From Moorella sp. E308F (GTDB taxonomy: Bacteria; Bacillota; DSM-521; Neomoorellales; Neomoorellaceae), in contig NZ_BJKN01000001.1 of the NCBI RefSeq assembly GCF_006538365.1, forward strand, positions 1-64,000: a DNA stretch of 64,000 bases, read 5' to 3'. The translations under genes were made by a program, and so were the position numbers. Position 1 is the stretch's first letter, and the number at the start of each line of letters is the position of its first letter. Below, piece by piece: positions 32,684 to 40,305 of this stretch. The notes beneath the pieces were generated by a model, which did not search any database, was not told the DNA's origin, and saw only the letters and a list, made by a program, of their open reading frames with translations.

Positions 32684-34639
32684 CTATACTTGCCAGGCTG
32701 CCTGGAAACCGCTGGAAACCGCATCAATGATTTTACCAACATTCCCAGCGTCTCCAATCACTCTTACAGGAATACCTTTATCCTCCAAAGCTTTATTAAG
32801 TTCTTTTCCTACAGGTGACTGTCCAATAGCTAATACAACCCTACGGCCGCGTATGAAGTCCTGTTTTCCTTCTTTACCAACTACAGATACACCTTCAGGA
32901 GTGATCTCAGTAACCATATTGCTTGTCCTTATTGTGATACCGAGCCTGGTGAGTTGCTGCATTATATCAAAGCGGCTGATCGGCTCCATATCTATAGCTA
33001 CATCGGGTAACATTTCAACCACAGTAACTTTGGCTCCTTTTTCAGCCAGATAATGGGCAGTTTCGCAACCTACTAATCCCCCACCAACGACAACAACTTC
33101 TTCATCTTTTTCGAAAGATAGCTTCCCGGCAAGTACATCCCATGCCTGGACGACAAACGTACTTTCACTCTCCGCACCTTTAATCCTGGGTACTACAGGT
33201 TCAGACCCCGTAGCAAGGATCACATAGTCCGGGGAAAGCGCTGCAATAGTCTCAGCCTCGGCAGCAACACCGCTTCTGATTTCTACGCCCGCCCTTGAAA
33301 GCTCCGCCTCAAGCCAATCACGGAACCAATTAATTTTAGCTTTCCCTGGCGCCGCCGAAGCAATCCCCAGCTGCCCCCCCAGTTGTTCCCTTTTTTCATA
33401 GAGGATAACCTGGTGACCTCGTTTGGCTGCCGTAATAGCTGCCTGCATACCTGCCGGGCCTCCACCGACAACTACCACTTTCTTCTTTACAGGGGCTTGC
33501 TTAATCTCACTGTATACACCCTCGTGGCCCGTCACTGGGTTAACCGTACAACGGAGGCGGAGATTATGGAACACTCGACCGCCTATACACCCAATGTTGC
33601 AAGAAATACACTTTCGTATCTCATTGTGCCGTCCCTCTTTAGCTTTCTGAGCCCATTCCGGATCAGCGATCAAGCCACGACCAATAGCTACAAAATCCGC
33701 TCTTCCTTCAGCAATGACTTTTTCAGCAAACTCCGGTTCACGAATCACGCCCACTGTAATTACCGGGATACTGACTACCTTCTTGATTTCTTCTGCCAGA
33801 TATACTCGCCATCCCTGTTCGAACCTCGAAGTCTCCAGAAGTGTAGGCATTGATTCATATATGCCCGAACTTACATGTAATACATGGACGCCTGCATCCT
33901 CTAGCATCTTAGCTATTTGTTTGCCCTCTTCTAAAGTATTGCCGTCCTCGACAAATTCGTCAGCGCTGAAGCGGAAACTGATCGGGTAGTCTTCTCCCAC
34001 AGCTTCCTTAATCCTTCTGATTATCTCCAACGGGAAGCGCATCCTTCTCTCAAAGCTACCGCCATATTTGTCGACTCGCCGGTTTGTCCGCGGTGACATG
34101 AACTGTCCAATAAGATACCCATGGGCGCCATGCAGTTCTATCCCGTCAAACATGGCTCCTTTAGCTCTCACAGCCGTATTAACGAATTTCTGGATTAACT
34201 CTTCGATTTCGTTGATTGTAAGCTCCCGCGGTTGAGTACCAAGAAATGAACAAGGAACCGGAGAGGGAGCTACCGGTTGAAGCCCCTCTGTTATACCAGG
34301 AGTGGTCTGACGACCAGCATGGTGTATCTGCATAAAGATTTTAGCACCATAGTTGTGGACAGCTTCTGCCAGCTCAAAAAATCCGGTCATGTACTTATCA
34401 TCATCGAGCCGCAACTGACAAGCAATATTTTTGCCCCGGGGGTAATCTATCTGTACATTTTCTAAGATTATAAGTCCTACCCCACCCCTCGCACGTGCTA
34501 CGTAATAGTCAATAAGCCTCTGGCTTACTGATCCGTCCTCATTGGCAAGATTTGTGGCCATCGGTGGCATGACAATGCGGTTCCGGATTACCAGGTTTCC
34601 TATTTTACCTTCCGAAAAAAGGTTTGGAAAGTATGTCAT
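32684..34639 (-). CDS. NADH:flavin oxidoreductase, 2,4-dienoyl-CoA reductase (FadH) type
   Basis: A 651-residue three-domain flavoenzyme. Residues 1-350: old-yellow-enzyme FMN barrel (FSEGKIGNLVIRNRIVMPPM, HHAGRQTTPG, HGAHGYLIGQFMSPRTN). Residues ~340-370: [4Fe-4S] cysteines in CISCNIGCIGG and RCTVNP. Residues ~385-650: FAD and NAD domains (VVVGGGPAGMQAA, VVVVGGGLVGCETA, ATGSEPVVP). The family reduces activated C=C bonds, e.g. dienoyl-CoA or enoates. Consensus promoter at 34678-34707 and its own terminator: a monocistronic unit. Confidence 0.87.
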   Translation of the reverse strand: MTYFPNLFSEGKIGNLVIRNRIVMPPMATNLANEDGSVSQRLIDYYVARARGGVGLIILENVQIDYPRGKNIACQLRLDDDKYMTGFFELAEAVHNYGAKIFMQIHHAGRQTTPGITEGLQPVAPSPVPCSFLGTQPRELTINEIEELIQKFVNTAVRAKGAMFDGIELHGAHGYLIGQFMSPRTNRRVDKYGGSFERRMRFPLEIIRRIKEAVGEDYPISFRFSADEFVEDGNTLEEGKQIAKMLEDAGVHVLHVSSGIYESMPTLLETSRFEQGWRVYLAEEIKKVVSIPVITVGVIREPEFAEKVIAEGRADFVAIGRGLIADPEWAQKAKEGRHNEIRKCISCNIGCIGGRVFHNLRLRCTVNPVTGHEGVYSEIKQAPVKKKVVVVGGGPAGMQAAITAAKRGHQVILYEKREQLGGQLGIASAAPGKAKINWFRDWLEAELSRAGVEIRSGVAAEAETIAALSPDYVILATGSEPVVPRIKGAESESTFVVQAWDVLAGKLSFEKDEEVVVVGGGLVGCETAHYLAEKGAKVTVVEMLPDVAIDMEPISRFDIMQQLTRLGITIRTSNMVTEITPEGVSVVGKEGKQDFIRGRRVVLAIGQSPVGKELNKALEDKGIPVRVIGDAGNVGKIIDAVSSGFQAAWQV

Positions 34640-34677
34640 ATTACTCCCACCCTACTTTGTGATTGTTACTACTATCT

Positions 34678-34707
34678 ACTATAACTTAAGGTAGAAGCTA
34701 TTGTCAA
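34678..34707 (-). promoter_or_regulatory. Promoter of the FadH-like gene
   Basis: TTGACA-N18-TATAGT on the minus strand, 39 bases before the ATG. Confidence 0.65.
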
Positions 34708-34726
34708 TTATTTTTCCCGTTTAGTT

Positions 34727-35458
34727 CTAATTTCTAACATCTACCTTGTGAATAAATGGATGCAATTTTTGCGCCATGCTCTGCAAGGTTGCCCCTGGAT
34801 AAGGCCGGAGCGCCTGGAAATCTGCATCCAGTAACGTTCCGGCGGGCTGGTACTGCTGTAGTACGTAACGCCGTGCTCCACGCAGCAGCCGGCCTATGGC
34901 CAGGAAATCTTCCTCCATTAACAGGCCGGGAACTACCGTGGTACGAAATTCATAAGCAACCCGGCTGTTTTTAATGAGAGCAATACTTTCCTTTACAGCC
35001 TCCAGGTTCGCCCTGGTGCCGGTTAAAAGGTCATACTTCTCCGGCGGCGCTTTTATGTCCATGGCCACATAGTCCAGGAGGTCACCGGCCAGCAGCCTGG
35101 CTATAACATCAGGCTGTGAACCGTTGGTATCCAGTTTGACTTTAAAACCGTGGGATTTCAGTGACCGGATAAATTCCTCCAGGCCCGGCGCCAGGGTTGG
35201 CTCACCCCCGGTTATACAAACGGCCTGCACCCAGGAGCGGCGCCGAAGCAACAGGTTTAAAACCTCCGCCGGGCTGACTTCCGGCAAAGTAGCAGGGCGC
35301 AGCACCAGGTCGGCATTGTGGCACCAAGGGCAGCGGAAATTGCACCCGCCCAAAAAGACGGTAGTGCAAACCTCGCAGGGGAAGTCCACCAGGCTCGTTT
35401 GCTGGATGCCTCTAATGGCGATAGGGATCATTTCCTTAAAACAGGCAATGGCCGTCAT
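34727..35458 (-). CDS. nrdG: Anaerobic ribonucleotide reductase activating protein
   Basis: A 243-residue radical SAM activase: cluster motif CNFRCPWCHN, then ITGGEPTLAPGLEEF and KLDTNGSQPD. It uses SAM to place a glycyl radical on NrdD. The start ATG 35458 has GGAAAGG; a later ATG (MIPIAIRGIQQ) is possible. It follows nrdD by 15 bases under the same riboswitch. Confidence 0.9.
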   Translation of the reverse strand: MTAIACFKEMIPIAIRGIQQTSLVDFPCEVCTTVFLGGCNFRCPWCHNADLVLRPATLPEVSPAEVLNLLLRRRSWVQAVCITGGEPTLAPGLEEFIRSLKSHGFKVKLDTNGSQPDVIARLLAGDLLDYVAMDIKAPPEKYDLLTGTRANLEAVKESIALIKNSRVAYEFRTTVVPGLLMEEDFLAIGRLLRGARRYVLQQYQPAGTLLDADFQALRPYPGATLQSMAQKLHPFIHKVDVRN

Positions 35459-35473
35459 ATTATCCAGCCTTTC

Positions 35474-37591
35474 CTAAACTGCCGCCTGGCGTGTTTGTTC
35501 GTCGTCGCAGGAGACAGGACGGAAGCCACGCCGCTCCCGGAACTCCTCCTGCTTGCCTTTATTCCAGTTCTTCACCGGCCGGTAATAGCCGACGATCCGG
35601 CTCCAGACCTCCGTTTCCCGGCCGCAGGCCGGGCATGTCCACTGCTCGCCGGAAAGATATCCGTGCTCGGGGCAGATGCTGAAGGTAGGAGTAATGGTGA
35701 AATACGGCAGGCGGAAATTATCCATCACCGTCTGCAGAAAACGCCGGCAGGTTGCTGTATCTGTCACCCTTTCCCCCAGGTAGGCGTGAAAGACCGTACC
35801 TCCGGTATATTTTAGCTGCAGCTCGTCCTGGTGCTCCAGGGCGGTAAACACGTCGTCGGTGTAGCCGACCGGCAGATGGGTGGAATTGGTATAATACGGC
35901 TCCTCTGTTCCGGAAGTGAAGATGTCGGGATAATTGCGTTTGTCCAGCCGCGCCAGACGGTAGGACGTCCCCTCCGCCGGCGTGGCTTCCAGGTTGAAGA
36001 GCTGGCCGGTTTCTACCTGGTAGGTGGCCAGGACAGAACGCATGAAGTCCAGGATTTCTAAAGCCAGACCCCTTCCCTCGCGGGTATTAATACCTTTCCC
36101 TATAAAATTCAGGAGGGCCTCGTGCATGCCCACGATACCGATGGTGTTAAAATGGTTCTCCCAGTACCTGCCGAAGCGTTCTTTAACCTGCCGCAAATAG
36201 AACCGGGAGTAAGGATAAAGCCCTTGCTCAGTAAATTTTTCCAGGATATTGCGTTTGAGAAGCAAGCTCTCTTTTGCCAGGTCCATCTTCGCTTTGAGGC
36301 CGGTGAAAAATTCTTCCTTCGTTTTAGAAAGATAACCCAGTCGGGGCAAATTTATGGTGACTACACCTATCGACCCGGTGAGGGGGTTGGCCCCAAAGAG
36401 ACCGCCGCCGCGTTTCTTGAGTTCCCGGTTATCCAGACGCAGGCGACAGCACATACTCCGCACGTCTTCGGGCTTTAAATCGGAATTGATAAAATTGGCG
36501 AAGTAGGGGATGCCGTATTTGGCCGTCATGGCCAGGATTTTTTCTACCACCGGGCTTTCCCAGGGAAAATCCGGTGTGATATTGTAGGTAGGTATGGGGA
36601 AGGTAAAAATGCGGCCCCGGGCGTCTCCCTCCATCATCACCTCGCAGAAGGCCGTATTCAGCCAGTCCATCTCCTGCTGGAAGTCGCCGTAACATTCTTT
36701 CCTGCGCTCGCCGCCGATAATCACCGGCTCGTTAGCTAAAATCTGCGGCACAACCACATCCATGGTCAGGTTGACAAAGGGCGTCTGGAATCCCACCCTG
36801 GTGGGTACATTGAGGTTAAAGATGAATTCCTGCAGGGCCTGCTTGACTTCCCGGTAGTCCAGGCCGTCGTAACGGATAAAAGGGGCGAGGTAAGTATCGA
36901 AGTTGGAAAAGGCCTGGGCACCGGCAGCTTCTCCCTGCAAAGTATAAAAGAAATTGGCTATCTGCCCCAGGGCCGTCCGGAAATGCCTGGGCGGCGCGCT
37001 TTCTACCTTCTGCCCCACGCCGGCAAAGCCGCTTTCCAGTAAATCGGCCAGGTCCCAGCCACAGCAATAGGGCGCCAACAACCCCAGGTCGTGGATATGG
37101 ATATCGCCCCTTTCATGGGCCTCGCGGATAGCCGGCGGGTAGACCTTTTCCAGCCAATACCTGGAACTGACGGCGGCGATGATATGGTTGTTGAGGCCCT
37201 GGAGGGAATAATTCATGTTGCTGTTCTCATTAATCCGCCAGTCCTGGCCGTCCAGGTAGCCCTGGACCATTTCCTGCACGTTGACCAGAAGGTGGCGGAA
37301 ATCCCGCCATTCCGCATGTTGTTGCCGGTAAAGGATATAAGCCTTGGCCGTCCGGGCATGGCCATTCTCAATCAATACTTTTTCCACCAGGTCCTGCACG
37401 TCTTCGACGGTAGGCAGCCTGTCGGCAAATTTTTCCGCCAGAAGGGCCGTCACCTGGTTGGCCAGCTGGCTGGCCTGGCGGCGGTCCTGGCCCCCGACAG
37501 CCTGGGCCGCTTTGTAAATAGCATTGATTATCCTCTCCTCGTCAAAGTCCACTACCCGGCCGTCGCGCTTGATGATCTTCTTGGGTATCAT
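35474..37591 (-). CDS. nrdD: Anaerobic (class III) ribonucleoside-triphosphate reductase
   Basis: A 705-residue class III enzyme. Residues 1-95: ATP-cone (IIKRDGRVVDFDEERIINAI). The barrel holds active-site cysteines in the family regions (YCCGWDLADLL and RSMCCRLRLDN). C-terminal zinc site SICPEHGYL with CPACGRE, then the glycyl radical loop RIVGYYRPV. It reduces NTPs to dNTPs without oxygen or B12. The transcript begins with a cobalamin riboswitch and terminator, so B12 would switch it off, presumably in favour of a B12-dependent class II enzyme elsewhere. Confidence 0.92.
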   Translation of the reverse strand: MIPKKIIKRDGRVVDFDEERIINAIYKAAQAVGGQDRRQASQLANQVTALLAEKFADRLPTVEDVQDLVEKVLIENGHARTAKAYILYRQQHAEWRDFRHLLVNVQEMVQGYLDGQDWRINENSNMNYSLQGLNNHIIAAVSSRYWLEKVYPPAIREAHERGDIHIHDLGLLAPYCCGWDLADLLESGFAGVGQKVESAPPRHFRTALGQIANFFYTLQGEAAGAQAFSNFDTYLAPFIRYDGLDYREVKQALQEFIFNLNVPTRVGFQTPFVNLTMDVVVPQILANEPVIIGGERRKECYGDFQQEMDWLNTAFCEVMMEGDARGRIFTFPIPTYNITPDFPWESPVVEKILAMTAKYGIPYFANFINSDLKPEDVRSMCCRLRLDNRELKKRGGGLFGANPLTGSIGVVTINLPRLGYLSKTKEEFFTGLKAKMDLAKESLLLKRNILEKFTEQGLYPYSRFYLRQVKERFGRYWENHFNTIGIVGMHEALLNFIGKGINTREGRGLALEILDFMRSVLATYQVETGQLFNLEATPAEGTSYRLARLDKRNYPDIFTSGTEEPYYTNSTHLPVGYTDDVFTALEHQDELQLKYTGGTVFHAYLGERVTDTATCRRFLQTVMDNFRLPYFTITPTFSICPEHGYLSGEQWTCPACGRETEVWSRIVGYYRPVKNWNKGKQEEFRERRGFRPVSCDDEQTRQAAV

Positions 37592-37623
37592 GATAAAATT
37601 TAAATCTCCTTTCGCCTGCCTGA

Positions 37624-37658
37624 ATGAAAAACCCCAACCACGCCTGCGTAGCTGGGGT
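37624..37658 (-). terminator. Cobalamin riboswitch expression-platform terminator
   Basis: ACCCCAGCTACGC pairs with GCGTGGTTGGGGT and is followed by TTTTTCATT on the minus strand, between the B12 aptamer and nrdD. Confidence 0.8.
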
Positions 37659-37707
37659 AAATCCTCCCTTACCTCACCTTCACCATGGCCGTGGTTTAAC
37701 GGTGAAA

Positions 37708-37938
37708 TCTCACGGGCAGGTCTCCTGGCTCGGGTTCAACGCTCCCTGCTGCCTTCCCAGTCCAGCACTCAGCTCCTTTAGATGCACTACTCCGGGTACT
37801 TCTTAATACTATAAGAAATTAACCCGTAGCTGTAAATATCTTGCTGAGTGCTGGACCAGTGGCTCCTTTAGCAGGTACTCCCCCTCACAGTGGCGGCACC
37901 GCGCCGGACTTGCACCGGCTTCCCTGGCACCCGCGAGA
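37708..37938 (-). promoter_or_regulatory. Cobalamin (B12/AdoCbl) riboswitch
   Basis: On the minus strand: closing helix TCTCGCGGG/CCCGTGAGA, GGGAAGCCGGTGCAAGTCCGG, GCCGCCACTG, GGGAAGGC and the B12 box AGCCAGGAGACCTGCC. Between CCACTG and TGGGAAGG there is a long extra arm with 14-bp pairing (GTCCAGCACTCAGC with GCTGAGTGCTGGAC). Downstream TTTCACCGTTAAACCACGGC may form an antiterminator against the hairpin at 37624-37658. It controls nrdDG. Confidence 0.88.
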
Positions 37939-38069
37939 ATCCTTTTCTGGTAATGTTCAACACAGTAATCTTCGACAAAGATGAGGCAAAATCCTGCCGC
38001 TATATAACCTTCTCATCCCCCGGTTAAGCACTGTTTTTATTCACCTGGGGCTATTTTTCCTTGCTGGAA

Positions 38070-38453
38070 TTACTTTGTTTCCTGTTTTCTATGGGGGCAG
38101 GTATTACAAAGGGAGGGATCGTCAAAGGAGATCTGGCAGTAAGTCCCTTCCTCCTTCCAGCATGGCTTGGCGCACCCTATGCGTTCAGTCTTCCGGGAGC
38201 AGGCCGGGCAGTCCTCGTATAACCAGCAAGGATAGAAGGCCAGGTAGTGTTTGATGGAGTTTAAATTGAAGCCTTTATCGATGAGCTTTTGAATGAAGCG
38301 CAGCCGTTTCAAGTCATTATTTGAGTAAAGGCGCCGCCCGTTCTTGCGTGCGGGCTGGATGAGTTTATGTCTTTCCCAGACCCGCAGGGTGCCCGGCTGT
38401 ATGCCCAGTAAATCGGCGACCACGCTGATGGTATATAACATTTGTTCAGGCAT
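38070..38453 (-). CDS. MerR-type regulator with Cys-rich effector domain (paralogue A)
   Basis: A 127-residue protein: residues 5-75 are a MerR winged helix (YTISVVADLLGIQPGTLRVW, ARKNGRRLYSNNDLKRL). The tail has 8-9 cysteines: FYPCW, CPAC, GCAKPCW, TYC and CNTC. The pattern PCW...C...PCW...YC is shared with the divergently transcribed paralogue at 38676 and looks like a metal or Fe-S site. Placed head to head with the Hdr operon across a 220-base gap; it may regulate it. Redox sensing is inferred. Confidence 0.78.
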   Translation of the reverse strand: MPEQMLYTISVVADLLGIQPGTLRVWERHKLIQPARKNGRRLYSNNDLKRLRFIQKLIDKGFNLNSIKHYLAFYPCWLYEDCPACSRKTERIGCAKPCWKEEGTYCQISFDDPSLCNTCPHRKQETK

Positions 38454-38608
38454 TAAAAGCCGCCTCGCTTAACAATCAGTTTATAAATTATTGGCAGTTT
38501 TATTTTACGTTAACTTATCATCCCAGATCAAGTATCGCTTTTCTCCTATCTGAAAACATAATTTTGCTATATCTAAATAACTTTGTTGTAAGATTTTTTA
38601 TAAGTTTA

Positions 38609-38637
38609 TTGACATGGGTTTGTTCAACAAATATGAT
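38609..38637 (+). promoter_or_regulatory. Promoter of the MerR-Hdr operon
   Basis: TTGACA-N17-TATGAT. The spacer contains the inverted repeat TTTGTTCAACAAA, a candidate MerR operator although MerR promoters usually have 19-20-base spacers. Confidence 0.7.
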
Positions 38638-38675
38638 ATAAGTAAGATCAATAGTAAGCGGGGCGAAGAAGGCCG

Positions 38676-39005
38676 GTGTATCCCATCGGTATGGTTATCC
38701 AGGTCTTAGATATTTCTCCCCACCGCCTGCGTCGCTGGGAACGAAAGGGACTGGTTGTTCCCATGAGGAAAAACGGCCGGCGCTGCTATTCGGAACTGGA
38801 CTTACAACGGTTAATGTTTATTAAACGCCTCCTTGATGGCAAACATTGCCGGCTCGCAAACCTCCCTAATTACCTCGCCTTTTACCCCTGCTGGCAGGAT
38901 GGCAAATGCATAAGCACCCCTTTAGAAGAGCCAAAGGAAGGGGCGCGTCCCTGCTGGCAAAAGAAAAACTGGTATTGTGGCTACCAGTTCCACCGGAAAG
39001 TATAG
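38676..39005 (+). CDS. MerR-type regulator with Cys-rich effector domain (paralogue B)
   Basis: A 109-residue MerR protein starting at GTG 38676: helix-turn-helix VLDISPHRLRRW, wing RKNGRRCYSELDLQRL, and C-terminal cysteines in FYPCWQDGKC, RPCW and YC. These four positions match paralogue A; the last two Cys pairs are absent. It is the first gene of the transcript leading into the HdrCB-HdrA-flavoprotein genes, ~80 bases upstream of the next start. The ribosome binding site is weak. Confidence 0.72.
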   Translation: MYPIGMVIQVLDISPHRLRRWERKGLVVPMRKNGRRCYSELDLQRLMFIKRLLDGKHCRLANLPNYLAFYPCWQDGKCISTPLEEPKEGARPCWQKKNWYCGYQFHRKV

Positions 39006-39083
39006 TCAGGGTTACAAGGCAAGGAAATATCCGTTTTTTAACTTCTAGCACCATTCATTAAATTTTATCCAGGAGTGTTGTTT

Positions 39084-40298
39084 ATGTCCATTTTGCTGGC
39101 TACAGAAGCGCCTGGCCTTGCAAAAATCTCCCGGGCCATGGGCGGAGCCAGCCTGCAGACCTGCCTGGCCTGCGGCGTGTGCACCGGCGGCTGCCCTACC
39201 GGCGACATCGGCGCCCCCGTAGACCCCCGTAAAATGGTGCGCCTGCTCCTTTTGGGGATGGAAGACCGGCTCCTGGCGTCAGATATGATCTGGCTCTGCA
39301 CCATGTGCGGCCGCTGTACAGTCTACTGCCCGGTGGGCGTGAATATGGGCGACCTGGTCCGGGCCATGCGGTCGGAACTGGCGGCAGAAGGCCGCGTCCC
39401 CGTAAACCTGCAGAAAGTGGTAGACCTGGCTCTAGAGTCTGGCAATAATATGGGGATCAGCCAGGAGGATTACCTCGACACCCTGGACTGGATGCAGGAA
39501 GAGCTCCAGGCGGAGTTCGGCAGTGAGGCGGAAATACCCGTTGATAAGAAGGACGCCAGGATATTGTACGTTATCAACCCGCGGGAAGCGAAGTTCTTCC
39601 CCCTCTCCATTCTAGCGGCGGCCAAAGTGTTCCATGCCGCCGGCGAAAGCTGGACCCTTTCCAGCCGCTACTGGGACGCGACCAACTACGCCCTTTTCTC
39701 CGGGGACGACAAAGCCGGCGCTATCCTGGTGCAACGCCTGGCCGATGAGGTGGAGCGCCTGGGCTGCCAGGAGTTGATCATGACCGAGTGCGGCCATGCC
39801 TTCCGCGCCATTCGCTGGGGGCCGGAGCAGTGGCTGGGGTACAAACTCCCCTTCAGCGTGCGCAGTATCGTCCAGCTCATGGCCGAATACCTGCAAGACG
39901 GCCGCATCCGCCTTGACCCCTCCCGCAACAGCGAACCGGTAACCTATCACGATCCCTGCAATCTAGGCCGCAAGGAGGGCATTTTTGAAGAACCGCGGCA
40001 GATACTCCGGGCGGCGGTAGCAGATTTCCGGGAGATGACACCCAACCGTGAGAATAACTACTGCTGCGGCGGCGGTGGCGGCCTGCTCTCTTTGAGCGAG
40101 TTTGGCCAGGAACGCATGGCTAAAGGAAAGGTGAAAATAGAACAGATCCGGCGCACGGGAGCAAAGATTATCGCCACTCCCTGCCATAACTGCGTTGACC
40201 AATTGAACGATTTATGCCGTCATTATCACCTCGATGTTAAGGCGAAAAACATAGTCGAGCTGGTAGCCGACGCTCTCGTAATTAATGGCAAGGAGTGA
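39084..40298 (+). CDS. HdrC/HdrB-like (DsrK-type) iron-sulfur protein
   Basis: A 404-residue protein from ATG 39084 (AGGAG eight bases upstream). Residues ~25-85: two [4Fe-4S] motifs, CLACGVCTGGCP and CTMCGRCTVYCP, as in HdrC. Residues ~160-400: CCG-type domain as in HdrB/HdrD/DsrK, with HDPCNLGR, NYCCGGGGGLL and TPCHNCVDQ; the first CCG-like element is weak (TECGHAFR). It is a fused HdrCB-like unit able to reduce or oxidise a disulfide-type or quinone-linked partner. Downstream is the HdrA-like flavoprotein, eight bases away. Substrate not evident. Confidence 0.82.
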   Translation: MSILLATEAPGLAKISRAMGGASLQTCLACGVCTGGCPTGDIGAPVDPRKMVRLLLLGMEDRLLASDMIWLCTMCGRCTVYCPVGVNMGDLVRAMRSELAAEGRVPVNLQKVVDLALESGNNMGISQEDYLDTLDWMQEELQAEFGSEAEIPVDKKDARILYVINPREAKFFPLSILAAAKVFHAAGESWTLSSRYWDATNYALFSGDDKAGAILVQRLADEVERLGCQELIMTECGHAFRAIRWGPEQWLGYKLPFSVRSIVQLMAEYLQDGRIRLDPSRNSEPVTYHDPCNLGRKEGIFEEPRQILRAAVADFREMTPNRENNYCCGGGGGLLSLSEFGQERMAKGKVKIEQIRRTGAKIIATPCHNCVDQLNDLCRHYHLDVKAKNIVELVADALVINGKE

Positions 40299-40305
40299 GG
40301 TATTG

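Noticed and set aside
38609-38637. Classical MerR-type promoter
   Set aside because: The spacer is 17 bases, not 19-20; the inverted repeat may still be an operator but the usual DNA-twisting mechanism is not required.
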